From Aquabacter cavernae (GTDB taxonomy: Bacteria > Pseudomonadota > Alphaproteobacteria > Rhizobiales > Xanthobacteraceae), in assembly GCF_003993795.1 (NCBI RefSeq), contig NZ_RWKV01000008.1:1178001-1242000 (forward strand): 64,000 nt of DNA, written 5' to 3'. Made by a program: the position numbers and the translations under genes. Positions 55,601-63,986 of the stretch are shown one piece after another. The stretch's first letter is position 1. Each line of letters starts with the position of its first letter. The notes beneath the pieces are model-generated. The model was given only the letters and a program-made list of their open reading frames with translations, ran no database searches and was not told the DNA's origin.

Positions 55601-56114
55601 CGCCTTCGCCGCCCTTGCCGAAGCGGCCGAAGCCGTATCCGCCATTGCCGCCGATGGAATAGAGGTAAACCAGGGGTGTGACGGAGGTCTGGTCCGAGCC
55701 GCCGGACACCGCGCCGCTCAATGTCAGCGAAATCGCACCGCCGTCGCCGCCCTGGGCGCCGGCAACGGTGCTGAAGGCATAAGCGCCGTTGCCGCCCCTG
55801 CCGCCCACCGAGCCGAGCTGGATGGCGGTGCCGGCTGCGCCCAGCACGTCATAGTCGATGGTGTCGGAAACCGGGTCTCCGGGCAGGCCGGGGGTCGCGA
55901 GCGTTGTGATGATGATGTAGGACGCGCCGTTCTCACCGTTCGCTCCCACGCTCACGGTGCAGACCGTCGCATTGCAGGTGGTGTTGTCCGCGCGCGCGGC
56001 GCCCGCCTGGAGAAGGACTGCGACGCTGACCCCGCACAGAAGCGCCTGGGCCCGGTTGCCGATCCGCTTGCGTGTCAGCGGACGATTTTCGTTTACGCGC
56101 GCACCGACTTCCAT
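49632..56114 (-). CDS. Giant glycine-rich autotransporter (second copy)
   Basis: A 2160-aa paralogue of the first autotransporter. The signal region is extended (about 43 residues, ending AGAARA/D). Its repeat passenger is rich in AQSVGGGGGxGG, and a C-terminal barrel begins near VWSRVTANRM and ends LRFSSRF with a terminal Phe. It has non-repeat inserts at matching places, for example ELWAALKKAVGIGNYEAW (near 53200) and LLALLKSAGIEDLPVI (near 52350). The barrel shares WYLRPYVDxDxLYTxM with the first copy. It should sit in the outer membrane with the passenger outside. Confidence 0.88.
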   Translation of the reverse strand: MEVGARVNENRPLTRKRIGNRAQALLCGVSVAVLLQAGAARADNTTCNATVCTVSVGANGENGASYIIITTLATPGLPGDPVSDTIDYDVLGAAGTAIQLGSVGGRGGNGAYAFSTVAGAQGGDGGAISLTLSGAVSGGSDQTSVTPLVYLYSIGGNGGYGFGRFGKGGEGGAVTLDLTSSVTATGKNSPAIYMLSQGGEANYSRGASTGGTDEDGITGDHGGNAGAITATIGAQALVSTAGAMAPVVIASSEGGLGGTAGATLGGSYYGSVGGNGGTVTVSNDGILTSTGSNSSGLVLQSVGGAGGGSSGNAFGVGQAGQAGGWGGVVSGTNTGSITTAGDYSFGLVAQSVGGVGGKGGNSTFFDGGDGGAAGTGGVVEITHSGAITTQGTGASAIVVQSVGGGNAIDAFSVSETVVHTSGGGDGGKGGLFGSGGTGGSGGAGGNVTVNNSGSVLTMGDQAYGILLQSIGGGGGTGGANITSGAFLAVALGGDGGSGGDAADVTFNGTGGDLSTFGSEATGVIAQSVGGTGGQGGYASAGSVGVVLSVSVSTGGAGGDGGKGGSVTVDNATSITTFGDTAMGLNALSVGGGGGTGGDSNALAIALPLYNPEGGSPPSISFAMATGGSGGTGGAGGSVTLSNAAQIRTYGVGGTGILAQSVGGGGGTSGNAVAYSLSVSAPDSGAFSMSDSIGGSGGSGGAGGSVSLTNTGTVQTWGNTAFGLQAQSVGGGGGDGGSATATADAISFQRSIVISASVGGSGGSGGAGNGVKVQQEGTVVTLGTGAAGVLAQSVGGGGGNGGAATVSAAQGLSFNDVANELVKFLPLGDSVSITKSVGGSGGDGGSGGTVNVVTTAGSAITTYGAGAEGILAQSVGGGGGSGGDNIVSASGTFSYSLSVGGSGASGGAAGRVSVTQAGTITTMGDGAHGIFAQSVGGGGGRGGSLSSNTSDTPDSVAELWAALKKAVGIGNYEAWAASTGNTDTKAALDQFIADIQDADAYPELNAAYELSDFLADLRTFKTSLSTLSNLAQGKLPTPTVAITVSVGGNGGDGITGSDVTVINTGTIGTWGDVAHGIFGQSVGGGGGQGGGAYGAGSSTLNFNNALGGNGGGGASGGKVTITNSAEVTTYGRTSYGILGQSIGGGGGLGGSGLSAQTITYGADLKTLSLSASLNQSIGGISGTGGNGGTVTLTNYAPVTTFGSEAHGVVAQSVGGGGGIFLTTPYRSTAGTSGTQSDETVSVATLLALLKSAGIEDLPVITLSGSADGPALAGATTVLGGASGVSGYGGEVLVYNYIRENAYSGKQTLGTITTHGEAAFGIFAQSVGGGGGFVNSPGSAGENPYVLAYGGGSGKGAELDLFLGDGSSITTYGANAMGIVAQSVGGGGGYGGASVLAGETVPVIGSIHGTSSGDGGRISISSVTNDSGLTAAITTYGARAHGIFAQSVGGGGGLVATPFGTDTRAQTALTQLSGTLTALVASAGGSSTLDASMDQIPASLQNYARLLGSGTTTLDTAVSNLANLSSRSSASGTGQWVDISFNGDITTYGADAYAIFAQSGRQTLDGSLDPTVKGGSIDITTKGIVSGGSGTGAAIGVDGGKTNDITVSGGSLSALSGTAVRSSFGIDQLSNSGQITGDIDLAVGNTTESNSFQNTSSGTYISNVNGSIRLSGDGGAGTFTNAGSVNIAGTGIIGALTISNGTTTLGGSLLVDVSTPAAGAALSDVLVAGDVKLNGVAIKPQAVDSLLPGTFTVVTASSLSTTKAATVEAASGSPISWTATTSDKTVTITPSATFVASAGSNLSRTQVNFLNSLQTAWNTGNAGASSTFAGMANAPSQAAYRMMVDSYGVSEAQGQPAAIQTLAARGSLGAAMSCPSFEGSGTLIQETQCVWSRVTANRMTLGEGAGSEGFTQSGVSYRMGGQWEIMPDLFLGGSAAFTTSTLNASDGLSATSGTGGDVSVALKYQLGPWLFAGTLHGGYGKYDSTNMFYFGNNAWSMTDDNSVWTGGLRLRAAYEMAFETWYLRPYVDLDILYTNMSAYDFEGGGLMLRADPMRQWGLALGPAVELGARIELDEKSWLRVFGTVGGIFLSESSLDTNVWVAVGNEAGFGFTSSSELPQVLLDLGAGVQFMAHDKYELRGEYKAQVADEFLNQELSLRFSSRF

Positions 56115-56334
56115 TTACTGACGCCCCCGACAGAATACTGAACTTTCGTTCCGATGAATTCGGTAGAAACATTCAATATATTTCCGAGCACACCAATATA
56201 TGTTATAAAATATTAGGCTCAGATGAGCTTTTAACATAGCACTGACCTCGCCGGGCGGCCGACGCCGGCGCGATCACCAACGGAAGGTCCGGCACGAACG
56301 GGAAGGGCTGCCCTCCCCGTCCGGCGATACGGCC

Positions 56335-59300
56335 CTATGAGGGACCGTGGACCGGCGCCGCATGGCTTGCGCGCGCGCCACGCATACGCTCCAGAACCGT
56401 GAAGAAGGCCGGGACGAACAGGACCGCGAGGCCCGTGGACGCCAGCATTCCGCTGACCACCGCGACGCCCAGCGACACCCGCGCCCCGGCCCCCGCGCCG
56501 GACGCGAACACCAAGGGCAGCATGCCGAGGATGAAGGCGAAGGAGGTCATGAGGATGGGGCGGAAGCGCAGGCGCGCCGCCTTCACCGCCGCCTCCCCCG
56601 GGGCCATGCCCTCGGCGGTCATCTCGCGCGCATATTCCACGATGAGGATGGCATTCTTCGCCGCCAGCGCGATGAGCAGGACGATGCCGATCTGCGTGTA
56701 GAGATCGTTCGGCATGCCCAGGGCCTGCAAGGCGATGACCGTGCCCAGCAAAGTGAGCGGCACGGCGAGGATCACCCCCAGCGGCTGCACCCAGCTCTCA
56801 TATTGTCCCGCAAGCACGAAGTAGACGAGCAGCAGCGCGATGGCGAAGACATAATAGATCTGATTGCCGACCACCTGCTCCTGATAGGACATGGCGGTCC
56901 ATGCCGTGCCCATGGTGGCGGGCAGCGTGGCCTTGGCGATGTCGGTCATGAGCGACATGGCATCCCCCGAGGAGAAGCCGGGCGCCGCGCTGCCCAGGAC
57001 GCTGGTGGCGGGATAGAGATTGTAGAGGGTGATGAGCGGCGGCCCCACCTCGCCCACGAAGCGCGCCAAGGCGCCGAGCGGGACCATCTGGCCGTCCGCG
57101 CCCTTCACCTTCAGCTTCAGGATGTCGGCGGGCTGCAGGCGATAGCCCGCATCGGCCTGCACATAGACCTGGAAAACATTGTTGAACTTGGTGAACTGGT
57201 TCACGTAGGACGAGCCCACATAAGCCTCCACCGCCGAGAAGACCTGGTTGACGGTGACGCCCAGCGTCTCCGCCTTCATGCGGTCCACCACGAGGCGAAG
57301 CTGCTTCACCTTGCCCTGGAAGTTGGACGCGACGCCCGTCAGGCTGGTCTGGGTATTGGCATTGGCGGCCAGTTCCTGCGCGGCATCCTGAAGGGCGGAG
57401 AAGTCGGCGCTGCCGTCCTTCATCTCCACCATCATGCTGAAGCCGCTGGAATTGCCGATGCCCTGGATGGGCGGCGGCAGCAGGAGGCGGGCCGTGGCGG
57501 TGTCCATGCCGTCCAGCGCCGCCTTCACCTTGCCGCTGATGCCGGTGAGGCTCAGGTCGGCCGTCTTGCGCTCGTCCCAGTCCTTCAGCACCACATAGAT
57601 CATGCCGGCATTGTAGAGGGTGGCGTTGCTGTCGAGCGGCGAGATGCCGGAGACGCCGATGACGCTCTCCACCCCGTCCACCTTGCGCACCCGCGCCACG
57701 GCCTCGCTCACCGCCGCCTCGGTGCGCTGGGCGGAGGCGGAGGCGGGCAGCTCCACGGCGATGATGAAATAGCCCTGGTCCTCGCTGGGCATGAAGCTGG
57801 TAGGCACTTGGGAGAGCCCCCAGAAGGACACGCCGATGAGGGCAATCCCGGCCAGGGTGGTGGGCACCGCGAAGGCCACGAGCCGGCCGATGAGGGCCGC
57901 ATAGGCGTCCTCGCACCGGGCATAGACCGCGTTGAACGCGCGATAGACGATGTTGCGCTTTTCGGGCGGCACGGTCGGGCGCAGCCACAGCGCGCATTGG
58001 GTCGGCTTCAGCGTCACGGCGTTCACCGCCGAGATGAGGGCGGTCGCCGCGATGACCAGGGCGAACTGCTGGTACATCTTGCCCGTGAGGCCGCTGAGCA
58101 TCGCCGCCGGCAGGAACACCGCCATGAGCACCAGGGTGATGCCGATGATGGGCCCGGTCAGCTCGTTCATGGCCTTCACCGACGCCTCGCGGCTGGAGAG
58201 GCCCGCTTCCATATGCCGGGCGACGCCTTCCACGATGACGATGGCATCATCCACCACGATGCCGATGGCGAGCACCAGCGCGAACAGGCTGGTGGTGTTG
58301 ATGCTGTAGCCCATCACGGACATGGCCGCGAAGGCGCCGATGATGGTGACGGGAACGGTAGTGGCGGGCACCAGGGTGGCGCGCCAGTCCTGAAGGAACA
58401 GGAGGATCACCGCCAGCACCAGCACCGCCGCGATGATCAGGGTCTCATACACCTCGTGGATGGAGGCCGTGACGAACTTGGTGCTGTCGAACGAGACCTT
58501 GTAGTCGAGCCCCGCGGGGAAGGCCGCCGCCAGCTCCTTCATCTTGGCGTTCACATTCTCCGCGACGGTGAGCGCGTTGGCGCCGGAGAGCTGCGAAATG
58601 GCGATGGCGGCGGCGGGCTTGCCGTCCAGCGAGGCAACGGTGCCGTAGGAGGCCGCGCCCAGTTCCACGCGGCCGATATCCTTGATGCGCACCGCCCTGC
58701 CGCCGCCGGTGCTTTCGGACTTCACCACGATGTTCTCGAAGTCCGCCACCTCGCTGAAGCGGCCGGTGATGTTCAGCACATATTGGAAATTGGCGTCGGA
58801 GGGCGAGGGCGGCCCGCCCACGAGGCCGGCCGTGACCTGCGTGCTCTGGAGCGAGATGGCGGAGGTCACGTCGCTGGGCGTGAGGCCGTAGGCCTGCATG
58901 CGGTCCGGGTTTAGCCAGACGCGCATGGCATAGTCGCCCGCGCCCAGCACCGTCACATCACCCACGCCCGGCAGGCGCGACAGCTCGTTCTTCAGATTGA
59001 TGCTGGCATAATTGGCGAGGAACAGATTGTTGAACCGGCCGTCCGACGAATAGAGGTTCACGAACTGAAGGATGGACGTGGACTTCTTCTTGACGGTGAG
59101 CCCCTGCGTCGAGACCGACGTCGGCAGTTGGGCCTCCGCCAGCGACACCCGGTTCTGCACCAGCACCTGCGCCATGTCCGGATCGGTGCCGATGTCGAAG
59201 GTGACCACCAGCGAGTAGGAGCCGTCGCTGGCGCTGGTGGACTGCATGTAGATCATGCCCTCCACGCCGTTCACCTCCTGCTCGATGGGCAGGGCGACCG

Positions 59301-59481
59301 TTTCCATCACCGTGCGCGCGCTGGCGCCGGGATAGGTGGCCGACACCGAGACGGTGGGCGGCACCACGTCCGGATATTGCGAGATCGGCAGGCTCATGAG
59401 CGACAGGGCGCCCACGAAGACGATGACCAGGGCCAGGGTGTTGGAGAGCACCGGCCGTTCGATGAAGAAGCGCGAGAACAT
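56335..59481 (-). CDS. RND multidrug efflux permease (HAE-1 family)
   Basis: A 1048-aa inner-membrane proton antiporter, the expected length for AcrB/MexB/MexF-like pumps. It begins MFSRFFIERPVLSNTLALVI and has the paired proton-relay aspartates in GIVVDDAIVIVEGV and the relay lysine in AAKNAILIVEYARE. Two large periplasmic loops and 12 helices are evident. It is downstream of its adaptor by 28 bp. No outer-membrane channel gene follows, so it probably uses one encoded elsewhere. Substrates cannot be inferred. Confidence 0.94.
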   Translation of the reverse strand: MFSRFFIERPVLSNTLALVIVFVGALSLMSLPISQYPDVVPPTVSVSATYPGASARTVMETVALPIEQEVNGVEGMIYMQSTSASDGSYSLVVTFDIGTDPDMAQVLVQNRVSLAEAQLPTSVSTQGLTVKKKSTSILQFVNLYSSDGRFNNLFLANYASINLKNELSRLPGVGDVTVLGAGDYAMRVWLNPDRMQAYGLTPSDVTSAISLQSTQVTAGLVGGPPSPSDANFQYVLNITGRFSEVADFENIVVKSESTGGGRAVRIKDIGRVELGAASYGTVASLDGKPAAAIAISQLSGANALTVAENVNAKMKELAAAFPAGLDYKVSFDSTKFVTASIHEVYETLIIAAVLVLAVILLFLQDWRATLVPATTVPVTIIGAFAAMSVMGYSINTTSLFALVLAIGIVVDDAIVIVEGVARHMEAGLSSREASVKAMNELTGPIIGITLVLMAVFLPAAMLSGLTGKMYQQFALVIAATALISAVNAVTLKPTQCALWLRPTVPPEKRNIVYRAFNAVYARCEDAYAALIGRLVAFAVPTTLAGIALIGVSFWGLSQVPTSFMPSEDQGYFIIAVELPASASAQRTEAAVSEAVARVRKVDGVESVIGVSGISPLDSNATLYNAGMIYVVLKDWDERKTADLSLTGISGKVKAALDGMDTATARLLLPPPIQGIGNSSGFSMMVEMKDGSADFSALQDAAQELAANANTQTSLTGVASNFQGKVKQLRLVVDRMKAETLGVTVNQVFSAVEAYVGSSYVNQFTKFNNVFQVYVQADAGYRLQPADILKLKVKGADGQMVPLGALARFVGEVGPPLITLYNLYPATSVLGSAAPGFSSGDAMSLMTDIAKATLPATMGTAWTAMSYQEQVVGNQIYYVFAIALLLVYFVLAGQYESWVQPLGVILAVPLTLLGTVIALQALGMPNDLYTQIGIVLLIALAAKNAILIVEYAREMTAEGMAPGEAAVKAARLRFRPILMTSFAFILGMLPLVFASGAGAGARVSLGVAVVSGMLASTGLAVLFVPAFFTVLERMRGARASHAAPVHGPS

Positions 59482-59509
59482 GGGACCGCCTTCGGAACCG
59501 CCGGTTGCG

Positions 59510-60748
59510 TTACGGGTTGGCTTTGCCGGACGCCGCTGCGGGCGCGTTCGCGGCAGGTGACGCAGCCTTCGGCCGCTCCGCCATCGCCCCCTCCACCGGC
59601 GAGACGGTGGTGCCCGCCCCCGCCCGCTGGATCGACCCGATCACCACCTTGTCGGTGGCGGACAGCCCCTTGGTGATGACGCGCAACTGGCCCTCCACCG
59701 GGCCGGTCTCCACCTGCCGCTGCTCCACCACATTGTTCGCGCCCACAACCAGCACGTAGCTGCCCACCTGGTTGGAGAGGACGGCGGTGTCATTCACCAG
59801 CAGGGCCGTCTCGATCTTGCCCACCGGCACCCGCACCCGCACGAACATGCCGGGCACCAGGGCCACGTCCTTGTTCTCCAGGGCGGCGCGCATCTGGAGC
59901 GTGCCCGTTCCCGTCTCCAGGTTCGGCGCCACATAGTCGATGCGGCCGGAATATTGGTAGGGCTGCTCCGCCGAGAGGGCGACCTCCACCGGCATCTTCA
60001 GCTCTTCCTCGCGCAGGCTCTTCAGCGTCTTGCCCATCTTGGCGAGGCTGTCCCGCATGTCGATCTGCTGCTGCTCCGACATGGTGAAATAGATGTAGAT
60101 GGGATCCACCTGCAGGATGGTGGCGAGCTTGGTGGCACCCGTGGAGCCCACCAGCGCCCCCACATCCACCAGATGGCGGGTCACCACGCCATCGAACGGC
60201 GCGCGGATGGTGGTGTAGGCCAGCGACGTCTCGGCGAGCTTGAGATTGGCCTCGGACGCTGCCACCTGGGCGCGGGCGGTGTCGAGGGTGGTCTTGGCAT
60301 CCTCCACCTGGCGCTGGCTGGACACTTCCTTCAGCCCCAGTGCCGCCTGCCGCTCATATTGCCGCCGGGAATTCTCCTCGGTGGCCTTTGCGGATTCGAG
60401 CTGCGCCTTCTGGAGGTCCACCTGGGCCTGATATTGCGCCTGCTCGATCTCGAACAGGACGCGCCCCTTCTTCACGGCCTCGCCGTCCGCATAATCGATG
60501 GCGGTGAGGAAGCCCTGCACGCGGGCCTCCAGAGTGACGGTGCTTGCGGCCGCGCTGTTGCCCGTAAACTCCGCATAAAGCGTGACGGGCGCCTGAACCG
60601 GCGGGGCGACGACGACCTTGGCCGGCGGCGGCGCGACATATTGGTTTTTCTGATTGCAGCCCGCCACCATGAGCCCGGCAACGACACTGAATGCCGCGAC
60701 CATCGAGCGGCGAAGGCCCGCAGCGGACCGCCCCTGTTTACCCGTCAT
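59510..60748 (-). CDS. RND efflux periplasmic adaptor lipoprotein
   Basis: A 412-aa membrane fusion protein. The N-terminal lipobox VAGC anchors it in the inner membrane. Lipoyl halves flank an alpha-hairpin (about residues 105-175, coiled-coil QAQYQAQVDLQKAQLESAKA), followed by beta-barrel and membrane-proximal domains (TTIRAPFDGVVTRHLVDVG). The ATG at 60748 begins MTGKQGRSAAGL; the longer frame starts before the lipoprotein signal and is unlikely. It forms an operon with the permease. Confidence 0.93.
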   Translation of the reverse strand: MTGKQGRSAAGLRRSMVAAFSVVAGLMVAGCNQKNQYVAPPPAKVVVAPPVQAPVTLYAEFTGNSAAASTVTLEARVQGFLTAIDYADGEAVKKGRVLFEIEQAQYQAQVDLQKAQLESAKATEENSRRQYERQAALGLKEVSSQRQVEDAKTTLDTARAQVAASEANLKLAETSLAYTTIRAPFDGVVTRHLVDVGALVGSTGATKLATILQVDPIYIYFTMSEQQQIDMRDSLAKMGKTLKSLREEELKMPVEVALSAEQPYQYSGRIDYVAPNLETGTGTLQMRAALENKDVALVPGMFVRVRVPVGKIETALLVNDTAVLSNQVGSYVLVVGANNVVEQRQVETGPVEGQLRVITKGLSATDKVVIGSIQRAGAGTTVSPVEGAMAERPKAASPAANAPAAASGKANP

Positions 60749-60892
60749 CACATCCCGCCCCCGTCCACCACGCGACCCCTTACAAGTCCCGGCCACCGCC
60801 CCATATCGGCTAGCCCACCTTACGACCGCCCCAACGATCACTGTTATTATTCAATTAAATTCAATAATTCGATATAATTTATCCCTATATAA

Positions 60893-60919
60893 ATGTGTAT
60901 ATAATTTCAATATACACAT
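60893..60919. promoter_or_regulatory. 9-bp inverted repeat, possible operator
   Basis: ATGTGTATA (60893-60901) and TATACACAT (60911-60919) are exact inverted repeats separated by 9 bp. Located about 150 bp upstream of the adaptor start, it fits a dimeric repressor site. The regulator is unknown. Confidence 0.5.
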
Positions 60920-60931
60920 ACGTGTGCGCCA

Positions 60932-60946
60932 CTTATAAATTATAAG
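60932..60946. promoter_or_regulatory. 15-bp palindrome, possible operator
   Basis: CTTATAA-A-TTATAAG is perfectly symmetrical about one central base and lies 13 bp from the inverted repeat at 60893-60919. The two together suggest a control module for the efflux operon. Confidence 0.45.
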
Positions 60947-61275
60947 TTTGAATGCGATCGATTAAACATAGCGCATACACGAGTATTACATCCAAAATTT
61001 GCTGGAAAACGGAAGCGAGCACCAATCAAGACCGTCGGCGCATCCGAGCCACACGACTCACCCCGCCGGAACTGCGGACCCGGCGCATGCATCAGGCAGA
61101 GGTGTGAGCGCAGGACGACGCGGCCTCAGGATCACATGGATCGTCGGCCACGAGCGGTCGCCTGAATAAGGCCCAGTGAAAAGGTGAACGGCACGCAATG
61201 CGCCCGAACCCGAGCCGATCAGCTCTGGGCCAACGGCCGGGAAACCCAATGATGTCGGATAAGGAAATTCGCTTG

Positions 61276-61350
61276 TGGTGCGCCCTAGGGGAGTCGAACC
61301 CCTCTCTCCACCGTGAAAGGGTGGCGTCCTAACCGATAGACGAAGGGCGC
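61276..61350 (-). tRNA. tRNA-Glu (anticodon TTC)
   Basis: On the minus strand the cloverleaf is complete: acceptor GCGCCCT paired with AGGGCGC, anticodon stem CCACC/GGTGG around loop CTTTCAC, and T-arm AGGGGTTCGACTCCCCT. Anticodon TTC reads glutamate codons. Discriminator A, and CCA is encoded at 61276-61278. Confidence 0.96.
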
Positions 61351-61441
61351 TTAAGCGGTGGCCCTTATAGGAGGCGCGTCGGCGGTGCGCAAGGCCCCGC
61401 CGACGTAAACCCACAGGCTGTGGACAGATGCGGGCCCGCCC

Positions 61442-61864
61442 TCACCATTTTCCGGTATTGGGCATGGAGGCCCAGGGCTCCTGCGGCGGCAAGGCGGGGC
61501 CCTTCTGCAGCAGTTCCACCGAGACATTGTCGGGCGAGCGCACGAAGGCCATGTTGCCGTCGCGCGGGGGGCGATTGATGGTGACGCCGCCTTCCATCAG
61601 GCGGGCGCAGGCGGCGTAGATGTCGTCCACCTCGAATGCCAGATGGCCGAAATTGCGGCCCTCGCCATAGACTTCGTGATCCCAATTATAGGTCAGCTCC
61701 ACCTCCGCGACGCCTTCCTGGCCAGGCGCGGCGAGGAAGATGAGGGTGAAGCGCCCCTGGGGCACCTCCTTGCGCCGAACCTCCTGCAGCCCCAGCTTAT
61801 TGCAGTAGAAATCCAGGGATTGGTCGATATCGGTCACGCGGACCATGGTGTGGAGAAAGCGCAT
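61442..61864 (-). CDS. gloA: Lactoylglutathione lyase (glyoxalase I)
   Basis: A 140-aa VOC-fold metalloenzyme that turns the methylglyoxal-glutathione hemithioacetal into S-lactoylglutathione. All four metal ligands known from E. coli GloA are in place: H5 (MRFLHTM), Glu in AEVELTYNW, His in [10 protein letters not shown] and Glu in VSVELLQKG. The ATG at 61864 follows AGGAT. It is divergent from the sirtuin gene with 54 bp between starts. Confidence 0.94.
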   Translation of the reverse strand: MRFLHTMVRVTDIDQSLDFYCNKLGLQEVRRKEVPQGRFTLIFLAAPGQEGVAEVELTYNWDHEVYGEGRNFGHLAFEVDDIYAACARLMEGGVTINRPPRDGNMAFVRSPDNVSVELLQKGPALPPQEPWASMPNTGKW

Positions 61865-61918
61865 GGCTGATCCTGGATGGAAGTGGACAATGCCGGCGGC
61901 CGGCCTGGGGTAGGTATG

Positions 61919-62698
61919 ATGTCGGAACGAGAACTCAAGGCGGCCCAGGACACGTTGCGCGATTTTCTCGCGCAGGCGCGCAGCGCGGTGGCCTTCACGG
62001 GGGCGGGCCTTTCCACGGAATGCGGCATTCCCGACTTCCGCTCGCCCGGCGGGCTGTGGACCCAGAACAAGCCGATTCCCTTCGACGTATTCGTCGCCCA
62101 TCAGGCCGCCCGCGACGAGGCCTGGCGGCGCAAGTTCGCCATGGACGCCGCCTTCGGCGCGGCGACCCCGGGGCGCGGCCACACGGCGCTGGCGCGCCTT
62201 CTCGCCGACGGCCGCCTGCGGGCCATCATCACCCAGAATATCGACGGCCTGCACCAGGCGTCCGGCGTGCCGGACGCGGCGCTGGTGGAACTGCACGGCA
62301 ACACCACCTACGCCACCTGCCTCGATTGCGGCCAGCGCCATGAACTCGACTGGGTGCGCAGCCGCTTCGAGGCGAGCGGCGGAAAGGCGCCGTTCTGCGA
62401 GGCGTGCGAGGGCCCGGTGAAGACCGCCACCATCTCGTTCGGCCAGGCCATGCCGGTCGCGGAGATGGCGCGGGCCGACAAACTCTCCAGGGCCTGCGAC
62501 CTGTTCATCGTCATCGGCTCGTCCCTGGTGGTCTATCCGGCGGCGGGCTTCCCGCTCATCGCCAAGCGGGCCGGAGCCCGGCTCGTCATCATCAACCGGG
62601 AGGAAACGGACTTCGACGAGATGGCCGATCTCGTGGTCCGCGCCGAGATCGGCGACGTTCTCGAACCCTTCATCCAAGGGGTGGCCGCGAACGCCTGA
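61919..62698 (+). CDS. cobB: NAD-dependent protein deacylase of the SIR2 family
   Basis: A 259-aa sirtuin that removes acyl groups from protein lysines using NAD. Motifs in order: [18 protein letters not shown] (NAD binding), TQNIDGLHQ, catalytic His in ELHGNTT, zinc pairs CLDC and CEAC, and [14 protein letters not shown]. The two adjacent ATGs at 61916 and 61919 differ by one codon; GGGGTAGG favours the second. Confidence 0.92.
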   Translation: MSERELKAAQDTLRDFLAQARSAVAFTGAGLSTECGIPDFRSPGGLWTQNKPIPFDVFVAHQAARDEAWRRKFAMDAAFGAATPGRGHTALARLLADGRLRAIITQNIDGLHQASGVPDAALVELHGNTTYATCLDCGQRHELDWVRSRFEASGGKAPFCEACEGPVKTATISFGQAMPVAEMARADKLSRACDLFIVIGSSLVVYPAAGFPLIAKRAGARLVIINREETDFDEMADLVVRAEIGDVLEPFIQGVAANA

Positions 62699-62827
62699 GG
62701 CGGACAACCCTGAATGGAGTGTTTTGCCCAACAATCGCGCATTCCACCCCCTCCGGGCGCAAGGAAAAGGTGTGCGCCGCACACCGGACTTGCTATCCTG
62801 TCCTTTCCTGGAAACAGGAGCCCGTGC

Positions 62828-63439
62828 GTGGCGATCGGGACAGTGGGGTCGGGTGGTATGGGGTCTCACGAACCAAGCTTCGAGACACAGCTTCTGCCTG
62901 CGGCCGAAGACAGCGCGGAGGCGCCGGCCCAGCTCACCGAAGTGGCCGGAACCATCAAATGGTTCGATGCCGCCAAGGGCTATGGATTCATCGTCCCCGA
63001 CGGGGGTGGACCCGACGTTCTCCTGCATGTCACCTGCCTGCGCCGGGACGGGTTCCAGACCGCCCTGGAAGGCGCGCGGGTGGTGTGCGAGGCGGCTCGC
63101 AGGGCCAAGGGCCTGCAGGCGTTCCGCGTCATCTCGCTGGACCTCTCCACCGGCATCGCGGCGCCCGTCGCGCCGGCCACGCGGGTGCGCGCCGCCATCG
63201 AGCCCACCGGCGGGTTCGAGACCGCCACCGTGAAATGGTTCAACCGCCTGCGCGGCTTCGGCTTCCTGACCCAGGGCGAAAACGGGCCGGACATTTTCGT
63301 GCATATGGAGACCCTGCGTCGCCACGGCCTGACGGAATTGCGGCCCGGCCAGACTGTGCTGGTCCGGTTCGGCAACGGCCCGAAGGGGCTGATGGCCACC
63401 GACGTGAAGGCGGAAGACGCCGCTCCCTCCACCCATTGA
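62828..63439 (+). CDS. Protein with two cold-shock domains
   Basis: A 203-aa nucleic-acid-binding protein with two CSD units: [18 protein letters not shown] (about 38-55 onward) and [18 protein letters not shown] (about 135 onward), each with RNP-1-like KGYGFI or RGFGFL. Two-domain CspA relatives are common in Rhizobiales. The GTG at 62828 is preceded by AGGAG at 7 nt and is favoured over the ATG at 62858, which has only a weak site. It is 7 bp upstream of the DUF192 gene, likely one operon. Confidence 0.88.
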   Translation: MAIGTVGSGGMGSHEPSFETQLLPAAEDSAEAPAQLTEVAGTIKWFDAAKGYGFIVPDGGGPDVLLHVTCLRRDGFQTALEGARVVCEAARRAKGLQAFRVISLDLSTGIAAPVAPATRVRAAIEPTGGFETATVKWFNRLRGFGFLTQGENGPDIFVHMETLRRHGLTELRPGQTVLVRFGNGPKGLMATDVKAEDAAPSTH

Positions 63440-63446
63440 GGATCAC

Positions 63447-63986
63447 ATGAGCGAACCTGCGACGCTTTCGGCGCGCGGCAACAGGCTTGTCCGCGCTTTG
63501 GCCCTGGGACTCGGCCTCGCGGCCCTCGCCTTCGGTGCCCCTGCCCTTCTGACCGCCGCCGTGCCGCCCGCTTATGCGCAGGGCCCCGACGCCGCCCAGC
63601 CCGTGGGCCCGCTCGATCCGCTGGAGATCGCCACCAAGTCCGGCGTGGTGGTGCTGGAAGTGGAGCTGGCACGCACCGACAAGCAGCGCGAGACCGGCCT
63701 GATGTTCCGCAAGCAGATGCCCGAGCGCCAGGGCATGCTGTTCGACTTCAAGCAGGACCAGCCGGTCTATATGTGGATGAAGAACACCTACATCCCGCTG
63801 GACATGCTGTTCATCCGCGCGGACGGCACCATTGCCCGCATCGAGGCCATGACCACGCCCTTCTCGGAACGGACCATCTCCTCCGGCGAGCCGGTGCGGG
63901 CGGTGCTGGAGCTGAATGGCGGGGCCTCCCGCCGCCTCGGGATCGCGCCGGGCGACCGCCTGTCCACCACCCTCTTCGCCCGCTGA
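63447..63986 (+). CDS. DUF192 family exported protein
   Basis: A 179-aa protein with a signal peptide (ALALGLGLAALAFGAPALL, ending AYA/Q) and a DUF192 domain: VELARTDKQRETGLMFRKQMP, GMLFDF, MWMKNTYIPLDMLFI and GASRRLGIAPGD. DUF192 proteins are small beta-folded periplasmic proteins of unknown function. The ATG follows GAGGATC. It lies 7 bp after the cold-shock-domain gene. The gene is complete and ends just inside the window edge. Confidence 0.9.
   Translation: MSEPATLSARGNRLVRALALGLGLAALAFGAPALLTAAVPPAYAQGPDAAQPVGPLDPLEIATKSGVVVLEVELARTDKQRETGLMFRKQMPERQGMLFDFKQDQPVYMWMKNTYIPLDMLFIRADGTIARIEAMTTPFSERTISSGEPVRAVLELNGGASRRLGIAPGDRLSTTLFAR

Larger units (their letters stand above)
60749..61275. 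other. AT-rich control region upstream of the efflux operon
   Basis: About 530 bp without a supported gene. Bases 60838-61010 are extremely AT-rich for this genome and hold two palindromes (listed separately). The operon promoter is expected here. No regulator gene is adjacent, which is unusual for an RND pump. Confidence 0.5.

Noticed and set aside
6888-61350. Genomic island inserted at one of the tRNA genes
   Set aside because: No integrase gene and no direct repeat of a tRNA 3' end was seen near either tRNA.
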